A stretch of 64,000 nt of DNA, taken from the NCBI GenBank assembly GCA_003225175.1, contig QIBA01000028.1, forward strand, positions 97,944 through 161,943, written 5' to 3'. The DNA is from Acidobacteriota bacterium. Lineage in GTDB: Bacteria > Acidobacteriota > Terriglobia > Terriglobales > Acidobacteriaceae. The notes below the pieces were generated by a model that had not been told where the DNA came from, made no database searches, and worked only from the letters and a program-made list of their open reading frames with translations. The translations under genes and the position numbers were made by a program. Within the stretch, counting starts at the first letter, position 1, and every line of letters begins with the position of its first letter. Shown in pieces: positions 24,403 through 33,144 of this stretch.

Positions 24403-25635
24403 GTGGATTCCTCCCGCATTATCTTCCACGTCGACATGGACGCCTTCTTTGTCTCCGTGGAGGAGCTGCTCGATCCGTCGCTCAAGGGCAAGCCCGTCAT
24501 CGTGGGTGGTGCCAAGGATCAGCGCGGAGTAGTCGCTGCTGCGTCCTATGCTGCGCGGAAATTCGGCGTGCACTCTGCAATGCCATTGCGCACCGCGGCC
24601 AAACTGTGTCCTGATGGCATTTACCTCGATGGGCACATGGAGCTCTATCGCGAGTACTCAGACAAGGTTCGCAAAATCCTCTGCCGCTTTTCACCGAAAA
24701 TAGAGATGGCGTCGGTCGATGAGGCCTATCTCGACATGACCGGCACTGCGCGTTTGCTCGGTCCGCCGCTTAAGGCAGCTCACGGCTTGCACAACGCGAT
24801 TGGCACTGAGCTGAATCTGAATTGCTCCATCGGAATCGGCAGTGCTCGGGTTGTGGCCAAGATCGCCTCGGATCTGGCAAAGCCCAACGGCGTTCTCTTC
24901 GTTCATCCAGGTCACGAAATCCGGATGTTTGCCGGGCTTCCAGTGCGGAAGATGCCCGGCATCGGCAAAGTCACCGAAGCGCGCCTGCATGAGATGGGCA
25001 TTCGCACTTTTGCGGAGCTCAACGCGCGTCAAGATCTCGAGCATGAGTTCGGGGTTGTCGGATCAGCGATGGCCGGCAAAGCTCGAGGCGAAGACGCCGG
25101 CGGCTGGTTCGACGAGGAGATCGGCGAAAACGCGCCGAAATCCATTAGCCATGAGCATACCTTCGGCGACGATACCTCGGACGTCCAGGTGCTGGAGACC
25201 ACGCTAGCACGATTAACGGAGATGGTTGCACGACGTCTGCGCGAGCAGAAATTTGAAGCGAGAACCATTCAGCTGAAACTGCGCTATTCGGACTTCCACA
25301 CCATCACGCGAGCGCATTCCCTGCCGGAGCCAACCAGCAGCGATCACGCGATCCTCTCGAATATCCGTGTCCTCTTTCACAACAATTGGAGAAAGGGCGC
25401 TCGCGTGCGCTTGCTTGGAGTGCATGTATCCGGATTCGACTCCCCCGGCTCAACCGCCTCATTCGACTTCGACGGCGACGAGCGCTGGCGACAGGCGCTC
25501 TCTGCAGCCGATCGCCTGCGCGACAAGTACGGAGAGTCGGCGGTGCATATTGGCACCGCGTTAAAGGCCAATATTCGCGAAAGGACCCACGAGAATCCAG
25601 CTGGGCTGAGGGGCAAACCCAGCGATAAGCAATAA
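24403..25635 (+). CDS. dinB: DNA polymerase IV (Y-family translesion polymerase)
   Basis: Error-prone polymerase that bypasses DNA lesions. Its 410 residues begin with the catalytic motif IIFHVDMDAFFVSVEE and include SYAARKFGVHSAMP, the second active-site motif EMASVDEAYLDMTG, the helix-hairpin-helix segment RKMPGIGKVTEARLHEMG and the little-finger domain. Length is slightly longer than usual (~350-400). The start is GTG. The last four codons (Ser-Asp-Lys-Gln) and the TAA stop are encoded by the first heptads of the repeat that follows, so the original 3' end may have been replaced. Confidence 0.95.
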   Translation: MDSSRIIFHVDMDAFFVSVEELLDPSLKGKPVIVGGAKDQRGVVAAASYAARKFGVHSAMPLRTAAKLCPDGIYLDGHMELYREYSDKVRKILCRFSPKIEMASVDEAYLDMTGTARLLGPPLKAAHGLHNAIGTELNLNCSIGIGSARVVAKIASDLAKPNGVLFVHPGHEIRMFAGLPVRKMPGIGKVTEARLHEMGIRTFAELNARQDLEHEFGVVGSAMAGKARGEDAGGWFDEEIGENAPKSISHEHTFGDDTSDVQVLETTLARLTEMVARRLREQKFEARTIQLKLRYSDFHTITRAHSLPEPTSSDHAILSNIRVLFHNNWRKGARVRLLGVHVSGFDSPGSTASFDFDGDERWRQALSAADRLRDKYGESAVHIGTALKANIRERTHENPAGLRGKPSDKQ

Positions 25636-25700
25636 GCAATTAGCGATAAGCTAAGACGATGTGCGATTTGGCTTCTGCTTATTGCCCTATCGCTTGTTGC
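25622..25700. repeat. Heptad-repeat inverted pair between dinB and the ABC-F gene
   Basis: Left arm (25622-25651): GCGATAA, GCAATAA, GCAATTA, GCGATAA, GC. Right arm (25677-25700) reads on the minus strand GCAACAA, GCGATAG, GGCAATAA, GC. The left arm contains the dinB stop codon. The right arm ends six bases before the next ATG, where a ribosome binding site would be expected and none is seen. Confidence 0.88.
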
Positions 25701-25705
25701 CTTTT

Positions 25706-27679
25706 ATGATTCAGCTCTCGGGCGCTGGAAAGCGCTTCGGCCACAAACTGCTGTTCGAAGATCTTGATTGGCTGATCACACCCAACGACCGCGTTGGCGT
25801 GGTCGGTGCTAATGGGACGGGAAAATCCACGCTGCTGAAAGTGCTTGCCGGAATCGAATCGCTCGATTACGGCAGCATCGTGCGCACGAAGGGAATTACC
25901 GCGGGTTATCTTCCGCAGGATGGTCTCTCGCTTAGCGGACGGACGGTCTTCGTCGAATGCATCTCTGTCTTCGACGAGATTCGCGCGATGGAGCAGGAAC
26001 TCGAACAACTCACTGTCCGCATGTCCGAGCTGGATCACGTTAGTGCTGAATACGCGCAGGTTGCCGATCGATTCCACATCCTGGAGACGCAGTTCCATGC
26101 ACACGATGGCTACGCGCTGGAAGCTCAGGTCGGCGCGGTATTAACCGGCCTGGGCTTCCGCAAAGAAGATTGGCAGCGGGCGACCGAGGAGTTCTCGGGC
26201 GGATGGCAGATGCGAATTGCGCTCGCCAAGCTCCTGCTGCAGAAACCGAATTTGTTGCTTCTCGATGAACCCACGAACCATTTGGATCTCGAGACACGCA
26301 ACTGGCTTGAAGACTATCTCAGCAACTACCCATATGCCTTTGTGCTCATCTCCCATGACCGCTATTTCCTCGACGTCACGGTAAAGAAAACGGTCGAGAT
26401 CTGGAACAAGCGTGTGCAGTTCTATAGCGGGAATTACGAGAAGTACCTGGCGCAACGGGAAGAGCGTAAGACGCAACTTGAGTCCGCGTATCGAAATCAG
26501 CGCGAGAAGATCGAGCAGCTCGAAGCCTTCATTAATCGCTTTCGCTATCAGGCGACCAAGGCAAAACAGGTCCAGAGCCGCATCAAGGAACTTGAACGCA
26601 TGGAGCGCATCAAGATTCCGCCGGAAGAGAAAACCATCCATTTTCATTTTCCGAAACCCAAACCAAGCGGACGAATGGTCGCGGACTTCAAGGGAGTGGC
26701 CAAGAATTACGACACCAAGGAAGTCTTTCGTAATGTGAACTTCGTGATCGAGCGCGGTGATCGCATTGCTCTTGTAGGCGCAAATGGCGCGGGCAAGTCG
26801 ACGCTGATCCGCATGTTGAGCGGCAGTGAACCGCTTACGGCCGGTGAGTACGTTCTTGGACACCACGCGGAGCCAGACTACTTCGCGCAAGACCAGTACA
26901 AAGTGCTCAGTCCTGAACGCCGCATGCTGGATGATCTGGAAGAGGTCGCTCCACGTTCCACGATGACCGAACTCCGCAACTTGCTCGGCTGCTTTTTGTT
27001 TTCGGACGATGACGTATTCAAAACGCTGGGCGTGCTCTCGGGAGGCGAACGCAATCGTTATGCATTAGCGCGCATGCTGCTGCATCCCTCAAATTTTCTG
27101 TTGCTGGATGAGCCTACGAATCACCTGGATCTGAGGGCCAAGGACGTGCTGCTGAACGCACTGCAGGAGTTCAGCGGAACCGTCGTCTTCGTTTCGCATG
27201 ATCGTTATTTCATCGACAAGCTGGCCACGCGAGTCTTCGAAGTAGGCGGCGGCAACGTCGAGGTATTTCCGGGTAACTACGAAGATTATCTCTGGCGCAA
27301 GCAAGGTGGCGCGACTCAGCTGAGCAGCAGCGCGCCTCAGAGTCAATCTGCCATGCGTTCAATGGCTGAGACTGCAGAAGCCCACTCCGACTTACGCGCA
27401 GCGAAGAACGGTATTCCCGCGGCAAAAGACTCTGCCGAGCCGAAGCAGAGGCGAGTGAATCCCATCAAACTTCGGCAAATGAAAGAAAGGGTGCATGAGA
27501 TCGAGGAAGAAATCACCAAAGTCGAGGCCGGCATCGCAGAATGCGAGCAGGCGCTTCAGAACTTTGTGACCGCACAGGAGACGGCGAGAGTGACGAGCTT
27601 ATTGGAGACCCGGCGATCCGATCTGGAGTCTCTGATGAAGGAGTGGGAAGAAATCTCGGCGGTCATTGAGAGTGCGTGA
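25706..27679 (+). CDS. ABC-F family ATPase (Uup/EttA-like)
   Basis: Cytoplasmic ribosome-associated ATPase of 657 residues with two ABC domains and no membrane part. Domain 1: GANGTGKSTLLKVL, FSGGWQMRIALAKLLL, LLLDEPTNHLDLETR, VLISHDRYFLD. The linker (~residues 245-330) is the helical P-site tRNA-interaction region. Domain 2: GANGAGKSTLIRML, LSGGERNRYALARMLL, LLLDEPTNHLDLRAK, VFVSHDRYFID. A C-terminal coiled coil (KERVHEIEEEITKVEAGI) resembles Uup, which binds DNA or ribosomes. The start MIQLSGAGKRFG was chosen over an in-frame ATG in the repeat upstream. No Shine-Dalgarno is visible, because the heptad repeat occupies that place. Confidence 0.93.
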   Translation: MIQLSGAGKRFGHKLLFEDLDWLITPNDRVGVVGANGTGKSTLLKVLAGIESLDYGSIVRTKGITAGYLPQDGLSLSGRTVFVECISVFDEIRAMEQELEQLTVRMSELDHVSAEYAQVADRFHILETQFHAHDGYALEAQVGAVLTGLGFRKEDWQRATEEFSGGWQMRIALAKLLLQKPNLLLLDEPTNHLDLETRNWLEDYLSNYPYAFVLISHDRYFLDVTVKKTVEIWNKRVQFYSGNYEKYLAQREERKTQLESAYRNQREKIEQLEAFINRFRYQATKAKQVQSRIKELERMERIKIPPEEKTIHFHFPKPKPSGRMVADFKGVAKNYDTKEVFRNVNFVIERGDRIALVGANGAGKSTLIRMLSGSEPLTAGEYVLGHHAEPDYFAQDQYKVLSPERRMLDDLEEVAPRSTMTELRNLLGCFLFSDDDVFKTLGVLSGGERNRYALARMLLHPSNFLLLDEPTNHLDLRAKDVLLNALQEFSGTVVFVSHDRYFIDKLATRVFEVGGGNVEVFPGNYEDYLWRKQGGATQLSSSAPQSQSAMRSMAETAEAHSDLRAAKNGIPAAKDSAEPKQRRVNPIKLRQMKERVHEIEEEITKVEAGIAECEQALQNFVTAQETARVTSLLETRRSDLESLMKEWEEISAVIESA

Positions 27680-27779
27680 AGAGTAGCACCGGCGGCGGCA
27701 GGCGCTGAGTGAGTGTCCTCAATCAGGCGATTCTCTCCTTGTGTCCACTACCCGGTAGCTATCGCCGCCAGTATTGCCT

Positions 27780-28262
27780 TCACTTGCCCGGCAATTTAAC
27801 CCCACCATCCACTCCCCAAGTTTTTCCCGCGTTGAACACAAGGAAGATCAGGAAAAGCATTGCTAAGGGAATGTTATCGAGATGGGCGCCTAAATACCTC
27901 CAAGCTGGCGCGCCATGACCGGGCTCATACCAGCTCGAGAAGGTCATTGCCAGCATGAACACTATGCCTCCTAATGAACTCAAACGCACAAGCCATCCGA
28001 GCACCAGTGAGATGCCGATAAGCAGTTCGCTCCAGGCCACGATCCGAGCCCACAGGAATGGATGAGGGAGAACCCAGGCAGTCAGCATCGGTCGTATCCA
28101 GCTGACTGCCTGGTGTTGGTCGACATACGTGCCGATGTACTTCTGAAAACCTCCGTGGACGAACTCCGAGCCCACGATTTTGTATTCGGCGAAGAAGAGA
28201 AACATGACGCCCACGGCAACGCGCACCAGGGCAAGCACGCGGCGGGCATTTGCGTCGCTCAT
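27780..28262 (-). CDS. DoxX-family membrane protein
   Basis: A 160-residue protein with four membrane helices, starting MSDANARRVLALVRVAVGVM. The features FFAEYKIVGSEFVHGGFQKY, a lumenal loop, WSELLIGISLVLGWLVRLSS and a last helix FLIFLVFNAGKTWG are those of the DoxX/DoxD (thiosulfate:quinone oxidoreductase small-subunit-like) superfamily. Members act in redox or membrane-associated stress functions, but no biochemical role can be given here. It is a single gene flanked by convergent transcription units. Confidence 0.82.
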   Translation of the reverse strand: MSDANARRVLALVRVAVGVMFLFFAEYKIVGSEFVHGGFQKYIGTYVDQHQAVSWIRPMLTAWVLPHPFLWARIVAWSELLIGISLVLGWLVRLSSLGGIVFMLAMTFSSWYEPGHGAPAWRYLGAHLDNIPLAMLFLIFLVFNAGKTWGVDGGVKLPGK

Positions 28263-28347
28263 AAGAATCAGAAACTACAGCGACGCGGGCAGATGGCAAA
28301 GTGACAAGAGGAGTTCTGGCCTGCAATGTGCGGAAACGGCGAAGCTG

Positions 28348-28518
28348 CTAGATCACATGCGGACGGAAGATTTCATCTTCGCAACAACGCCCTTTACAGC
28401 GCGTAGCGAGAAACGCGCAGGCGAGGAAGACACTAACAGTCACCACCGTGCCGGCTTGCGAGATGCCTGCGAGCAGACTGCTGATCCAGGTCTCAGCTGA
28501 TGGAAGCGAGGAAAGCAT
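28348..28518 (-). CDS. Possible small membrane protein
   Basis: A 56-codon frame MLSSLPSAETWISSLLAGIS, continuing with a single membrane helix VVTVSVFLACAFLATRC and a short tail with two adjacent cysteines. No good ribosome binding site is visible and I know no family. It is the only coding candidate in the ~670 bases between the DoxX gene and the DUF2461 gene; the remainder is a REPIN-like repeat and unannotated sequence. Confidence 0.28.
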   Translation of the reverse strand: MLSSLPSAETWISSLLAGISQAGTVVTVSVFLACAFLATRCKGRCCEDEIFRPHVI

Positions 28519-28733
28519 AACGGGTACTTGTCTGTGTTAGAAGCGGAGCCCCCCAAAAAGGCTGGCCTGCAAAAAATATATTGCATCCTGTGGAAGCTGT
28601 TGAACTGTCAAGGCTAACAGCCGGCTGCCAGCACCCTTCACCCCGCGATCCTCATTCGCAGCTCTGCCGCGAGATCGGTTCCAGAGAACGGTAAGGGGCA
28701 ATGCGGCGACTGCGACAGCAGGCGCATAGCGCC

Positions 28734-28920
28734 TTGCCTGCGTGGTTCCGGCCGCCCCCGGCCGGTACAAGGTTGAGATATGCATCCCGTTTGCACAGCA
28801 CAGGAAGTGGCTGAGTCACAAAATCAATTCAAAGACGGCATGCGTTGCTTATTCAGGCCCTTCTCGGCTCGCCAGCCACGTACCGGCCGAGATCGGCCGG
28901 GTACCACGCGGGCTAAGGCA
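28734..28920. repeat. REPIN-like element, copy 2
   Basis: Left end TTGCCTGCGTGGTTCCGGCC matches copy 1 (13935) over about 20 bases. The right end (28881-28917) is the inverse, with TACCGGCCGAGATCGGCCGG then GTACCACGCGGGC. The ~115-base spacer is unrelated to that of copy 1. A single half of the same motif is used as a terminator-like hairpin at 33625. Confidence 0.75.
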
Positions 28921-28931
28921 ACAGCTGCGGC

Positions 28932-29693
28932 TCAGAAGGCCATGAACGGCAGTTTCTTTGGCCGGCGTTCCTGCACAAAAGGCTGATTGAGGAATTCGAG
29001 CATCGGCGCCGCCGCGAGAAAGCGCTTCATGATCTCGGGCAGCATTCTTCCTGAAGTAATCACTTCGCCATCGAGAGTGTGCTCCAGGAACCACTGCTTC
29101 CTGCGAATCAGATCTTCTGCAGGATGATCTTTCGCGAATCCCTTGGGCACACGCGAGAGTTGTTCGCCTTGAAGTTCTCCCATCGCATTTCGCAGCGGCT
29201 TGCCGCGCAGGATCTCGCGAAACTCCCCATGACGTTCGGCCAGAAGACTTCGGATGGCAAGGAGTTCGTCGCGCTCCGGCATCCAGACCCCCGCGAAGAC
29301 CAGCAGCTCTTTTGCGGTGAAATGAAAGTAGAAGCACGGGCCGGCAGCCTTGCAAAGGTTCTGAAGATAGAAGGTGGCCGCGACGTGAGTCTTATAAGGC
29401 CGTTTGTCCTTGGAGAAGCGAGTATCGCGATATATGCGAAAGACAGCCTTCTTCACCGGTGTCACGTATCGCGGAGCAAACTCCGCAAGCTCGCCATTAA
29501 TCGCGTTGACTAACGATTCAAGTGGACTGCGAACTTGTTCCTCATAAATGTGCTTGCGTGGTTGGAACCATTCGCGTTTGTTGTTGCGCTCAAGTCCTCG
29601 AAGGAACGTGATTGCTTCGGCGGGAAAACCGGGAAAGCGGGTTTCGGCGATCGGCTGCCGGCGTACGGCGAGGGAAGTTGCTCGGCTGGACAT
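28932..29693 (-). CDS. DUF2461-family protein
   Basis: A 253-residue soluble protein matching the DUF2461 (TIGR02453) family. Typical stretches are FPAEAITFLRGLERNNKREW near the start, VFRIYRDTRFSKDKRPYKTH in the middle and LLVFAGVWMPERDELLAIR. The family is conserved in bacteria and fungi without a demonstrated activity. Length is close to the family norm. It stands alone; the ~195 bases between it and the sulfur-carrier operon show nothing I can identify. Confidence 0.88.
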   Translation of the reverse strand: MSSRATSLAVRRQPIAETRFPGFPAEAITFLRGLERNNKREWFQPRKHIYEEQVRSPLESLVNAINGELAEFAPRYVTPVKKAVFRIYRDTRFSKDKRPYKTHVAATFYLQNLCKAAGPCFYFHFTAKELLVFAGVWMPERDELLAIRSLLAERHGEFREILRGKPLRNAMGELQGEQLSRVPKGFAKDHPAEDLIRRKQWFLEHTLDGEVITSGRMLPEIMKRFLAAAPMLEFLNQPFVQERRPKKLPFMAF

Positions 29694-29888
29694 GTGAATG
29701 GAAATTCTAGTTCATCAAGATGTGGAATTCGTTCTCACCGTTGGAGAAGTTGGATTCGCCAGTCCAAGGGTTGCAAGATCGGCCTACGCAACCAGACATA
29801 ACTTCCTGGGACGACAAGAGCGCGCAGCGCGGAATTCTCGCAGCCCAGCGGCGGGAGCCCTGCGTAGACGTCTCAACGATAGGCGCTC

Positions 29889-31052
29889 TCAATACTTTGG
29901 CATTCTCGTATCCACCTTATCTGCCCACGCCAGGATTCCGCCTGCCAGGTTCTTCACCTTGCGGAACCCCGCCTGGCGCAGGAAGTCAACGGCTTTGCCG
30001 CTGCGCACTCCTGAGCGGCAGTGGGCGACGATCTCGCGGCTGGAATCGAGTTCGTTCATGCGCTTCGGCAGATCGCCGAGTGGAATCAGGTGCCCGTTGA
30101 GATTGCAAATCTGATACTCGTGTGGCTCGCGGACATCGAGGATGTAGATGTCCTCACCGGCATCGAGGCGTCGCTTGAGTTCTTCCGGCTGAATCTCGGG
30201 GGCCGTCGTGCTTACTGGAGCTTCTTCGCCGCGAATGCCGCAGAACTCCTGGTAATCGATCAGTTCCGTAATGGTACGGTTGGGGCCACAGACTGGGCAG
30301 TCAGGATTTTTGCGCAGCTTGAGTTCGCGGAATTTCATGCCCAGCGCATCAACGAGCAGCAGACGTCCAATGAGCGGGTCACCAGCGCCGAGGATCAGCT
30401 TGATCGTCTCTGTCGCCTGGATCAGGCCTACAAGGCCGGGGAGAATGCCGAGAACTCCGCCTTCCGCGCACGAGGGCACCAATCCCGGCGGTGGTGGCTC
30501 GGGATATAAGCAGCGGTAGCACGGGCCATCTTTGGCGCCGAAGACGCTGGCCTGGCCTTCAAAGCGGAAGATTGATCCATAGACATTCAACTTGCCGCTG
30601 AGCACGCAAGCATCGTTCACGAGATACCGCGTGGGGAAGTTGTCCGTCCCATCGACGATGATGTCGAAGTCGCGGAAGATTCGCATGGCGTTGTCGCTGC
30701 TGAGGCGAGTATCAAATCGGCGAACCTCGACGAATGGGTTCATCGCTTCGATTTTGTCGGTGGCGGAGTCAAGCTTCGAGCGTCCTACATCTGCGGTGGA
30801 GTGAATGATCTGCCGCTGCAGATTCGTGAAGTCCACCACATCGAAGTCGACAAGACCGAGCGTGCCCACGCCCGCGGCGGCGAGATACAACGCGAGCGGC
30901 GAGCCGAGCCCTCCGGTGCCTATGCAGAGCACACTGGCTGCCTTCAGCTTCTGCTGACCTTCCATGCCGACCTCGGGCATGATCAAGTGCCGCGAGTAGC
31001 GGAGGATTTCGTCTTTACTGAGTGCGTTGGATACGAGAGTGGAGGTGGCCAT
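29889..31052 (-). CDS. moeZ: Sulfur-carrier adenylyltransferase/sulfurtransferase (MoeZ/MoeB-like, with rhodanese domain)
   Basis: E1-like enzyme of 387 residues that adenylates the C-terminal Gly-Gly of a small sulfur carrier and then transfers sulfur to form a thiocarboxylate. The N-terminal ThiF/MoeB domain (to ~residue 250) has the nucleotide motif GTGGLGSPLALYLAAAGVG, DGTDNFPTRYLVND, the zinc pair CYRC and the second pair CPVCG. The C-terminal rhodanese domain (~280-387) carries the active cysteine in VAHCRSGVRS. It is the last gene of an operon cysM-mec-cysO-moeZ and starts six bases after the cysO stop, so its natural partner is that CysO protein. Confidence 0.93.
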   Translation of the reverse strand: MATSTLVSNALSKDEILRYSRHLIMPEVGMEGQQKLKAASVLCIGTGGLGSPLALYLAAAGVGTLGLVDFDVVDFTNLQRQIIHSTADVGRSKLDSATDKIEAMNPFVEVRRFDTRLSSDNAMRIFRDFDIIVDGTDNFPTRYLVNDACVLSGKLNVYGSIFRFEGQASVFGAKDGPCYRCLYPEPPPPGLVPSCAEGGVLGILPGLVGLIQATETIKLILGAGDPLIGRLLLVDALGMKFRELKLRKNPDCPVCGPNRTITELIDYQEFCGIRGEEAPVSTTAPEIQPEELKRRLDAGEDIYILDVREPHEYQICNLNGHLIPLGDLPKRMNELDSSREIVAHCRSGVRSGKAVDFLRQAGFRKVKNLAGGILAWADKVDTRMPKY

Positions 31053-31058
31053 TGGGTC

Positions 31059-31409
31059 CTAGTTTCTGGAGTCCCGAGCAGCCTGGCGAATCGGGTGATC
31101 GGGCCATCGGGTGATCGGGTGAAGTAAGTCCTGTTCCACGCCCCCTGCAATCGAGGGGATGATTGAGAGGTGGTCTCCTTCCTTCACTCGAGTATTTTCT
31201 TTCTCTGATAAATAACGGACATCTTCATCGTTCAGATACAGGTTCACGAAGGCGCGCAGCTTGCCGTCCTCGGTGTAGAGATGCCGTTTCAAATCGGGAT
31301 GCGTGCTAGTGAGCTTGAACAGCGCATCGTTTATCGTGGACGCGTAAACCTCCACAGCGTCCTGCTTGCCTGCGTATTGCCGTAATGGAGTTGGGATGAA
31401 AATTTTCAT
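31059..31409 (-). CDS. cysO: CysO-like ubiquitin-fold sulfur carrier with an unusual tail after Gly-Gly
   Basis: Small beta-grasp sulfur carrier (MoaD/ThiS/CysO type) that would deliver sulfur as a C-terminal thiocarboxylate to CysM for cysteine synthesis. Residues 1-90 (MKIFIPTPLRQYAGKQDAVE through LSIIPSIAGG) match the family, which ends at Gly-Gly. Here translation continues for 26 more residues (VEQDLLHPITRWPDHPIRQ and beyond) through an octad repeat before a TAG. The carrier cannot be adenylated until this tail is removed. The neighbouring Mec metalloprotease, whose relatives cleave after Gly-Gly (as QbsD does on QbsE), is a plausible processing enzyme. Confidence 0.88.
   Translation of the reverse strand: MKIFIPTPLRQYAGKQDAVEVYASTINDALFKLTSTHPDLKRHLYTEDGKLRAFVNLYLNDEDVRYLSEKENTRVKEGDHLSIIPSIAGGVEQDLLHPITRWPDHPIRQAARDSRN
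31089..31125. repeat. Octad repeat inside the 3' end of cysO
   Basis: Degenerate octads ATCGGGTG, ATCGGGCC, ATCGGGTG, ATCGGGTG (plus strand). On the coding strand they are read in frame as the post-Gly-Gly tail of CysO. The same octads with the same ATCGGGCC variant occur at 51310 beside queE. Confidence 0.85.
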
Positions 31410-31476
31410 GGTTTCAGCCGATGTTGTTCAATTTGAGACTTCACAAAAATCCCGAGAAATAGATGGATGATTTGGT

Positions 31477-31956
31477 CTATCCAGTCGATTCATTTGCAAT
31501 CGCAGCAACTTCGGCCATTACGCCTACTGCTTCGTCTGCGAAGTGCTTGTTTTCTTCCGTCTCCCCCGCCAGCTCGAACGAATTTGTGATCTTCGCCTGA
31601 CCGTGCTCGACGCTGGTAATCACGTACGAGCAGCCGATCCAATGCGCTTCTGCCAAGTCAGTTTGGGACCAGCGCGCGGGATGATCAGGATGTGAGTGGT
31701 AAAAGCCCACGATCTCGAAGCCTGCCTCGCGTCCCTGACGCTGAATGCGTACCAGCTCCTGCGGCGCGATGTGATAGCGGTTGTGCGGCGAGTCAGAACG
31801 CGTGTTTCCACAACGCACTGTTTTGGTTACGCTGCGTGTCTCGCCATCTGAACTCCCGAGCAGCACCCCGCAGCATTCGTGCGGGTACGTTTCTTCGCCG
31901 TGCCGGCGGATCGAGCTATATTCGATTTGGGAAATCCTAAGCATTGCCGACTTCAC
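31477..31956 (-). CDS. mec: JAMM/MPN+ zinc metalloprotease (Mec-like)
   Basis: A 159-residue JAB1/MPN/Mov34 metalloprotease. The zinc motif is complete: the glutamate in HECCGVLLG, then GFYHSHPDHPARWSQTDLAEA supplying H-x-H, Ser and Asp. In Mycobacterium tuberculosis the homolog Mec+ releases cysteine from the C-terminus of CysO. The gene sits between cysM and cysO in the same operon (26 bases after cysM), so the same role is expected. The unusual CysO tail suggests it may also have to process the precursor. Confidence 0.92.
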   Translation of the reverse strand: MKSAMLRISQIEYSSIRRHGEETYPHECCGVLLGSSDGETRSVTKTVRCGNTRSDSPHNRYHIAPQELVRIQRQGREAGFEIVGFYHSHPDHPARWSQTDLAEAHWIGCSYVITSVEHGQAKITNSFELAGETEENKHFADEAVGVMAEVAAIANESTG

Positions 31957-31981
31957 CCGATGACGCCATCACCTGGTTCCT

Positions 31982-32956
31982 TCATTCCTCCCATAGTCGC
32001 TCACTCACATATCTGTCAGCCGAATCGCACAGGATCGTCACAATCACCGCCTCGCCGTTCTCCGCAATCCATCCTGAATTTTCCAGCCGCTGGGCAAGCT
32101 CCAAAGCCCCGACCACTGCCGTGCCCGACGAAATCCCAACCAGCAGTCCCTCTTCTCGCGCAAGCCGCTTCAGCATCGCGTATGAAGCTTCAGTGGAAAT
32201 GCCATGATCTTCATCCGCCAGCGACGGATCGTAGATCTTCGGCACAATGGCCGTCGCCATGTGCTTCAAACCTTCGAGTCCGTGGAAGGGCGAGTCCGGC
32301 TGGAGCGAGATGCACTTGATCTTCGGATTCAGTTCACGCAAGCGTCGCGTGCATCCGACGAACGTGCCGCTGGTTCCCATGGTCGCCACGAAGTGCGTGA
32401 CGCGTCCTTCAGTCTGGCTCCAGATTTCGTTGGCTGTCGTGTGATAGTGGGCACGCCAATTGGCATCGTTCGAATACTGGTCGGCGTAAAAGTACTTGTC
32501 CGGCTCGCTGGCCGCCAGCTCGCGGGCTTGACGAATCGCTCCGTCGGAGCCGTCATTGGGATCCGTCCAGACGATCTCCGCGCCATACGCTTTCAGGATG
32601 CGTTTGCGCTCGAGCGACACATTGGACGGCATGCAAAGCTTGACCGGGAATCCACGTGCCGCGCCGATCATGGCATAGGCGATGCCGGTATTCCCGCTGG
32701 TGGCATCGAGCAGGGTACGGCCAGTGCCAAGCTGTCCATTGCGCTCGGCTTCACGAACGATATTCAGGGCTGGACGGTCCTTTACCGAGCCGCCGGGATT
32801 CGCCCATTCCCCCTTGCCCAGAATCTGGACTCTGGGCAGGCTCCCGGTGATCCTCGTCAGGCGCACCAAGGGCGTACTGCCAACGCGCTCAAGTTGTGTC
32901 TTTCCAAGCACTTGGCGTATCGCTTTCGGCGCTAATTGGGACGTAATCGCACTCAC
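31982..32956 (-). CDS. cysM: Cysteine synthase using protein thiocarboxylate (CysM-like)
   Basis: Pyridoxal-phosphate enzyme of 324 residues. The cofactor lysine is in NPGGSVKDRPAL, the substrate-binding loop is DATSGNTGIAYAM, and the phosphate-binding glycine loop GTSGTFVG is present. Start is GTG (GTGAGTGCGATTACG). In the CysO-dependent route, O-phosphoserine or O-acetylserine reacts with the CysO thiocarboxylate; the mec-cysO-moeZ genes that follow make this more likely than sulfide use. It heads a four-gene operon. Confidence 0.9.
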   Translation of the reverse strand: MSAITSQLAPKAIRQVLGKTQLERVGSTPLVRLTRITGSLPRVQILGKGEWANPGGSVKDRPALNIVREAERNGQLGTGRTLLDATSGNTGIAYAMIGAARGFPVKLCMPSNVSLERKRILKAYGAEIVWTDPNDGSDGAIRQARELAASEPDKYFYADQYSNDANWRAHYHTTANEIWSQTEGRVTHFVATMGTSGTFVGCTRRLRELNPKIKCISLQPDSPFHGLEGLKHMATAIVPKIYDPSLADEDHGISTEASYAMLKRLAREEGLLVGISSGTAVVGALELAQRLENSGWIAENGEAVIVTILCDSADRYVSERLWEE

Positions 32957-33144
32957 GTAATTTGCTCAGTCCCTCAGTCGTATGCGAAAGTAGCCGCTTA
33001 CCGTTCCTAAAAGTCTAATGATGGCGTACGGGGCGGGGCAACAAACCGGCAGGCTTGGCTATCTACAGCACAACAGCCGGAAACCTGAGCTTCCGTAGCT
33101 CGCAGGACAGAGGCGAACGGGGGCTGGAAGACATAGCGAGATCG

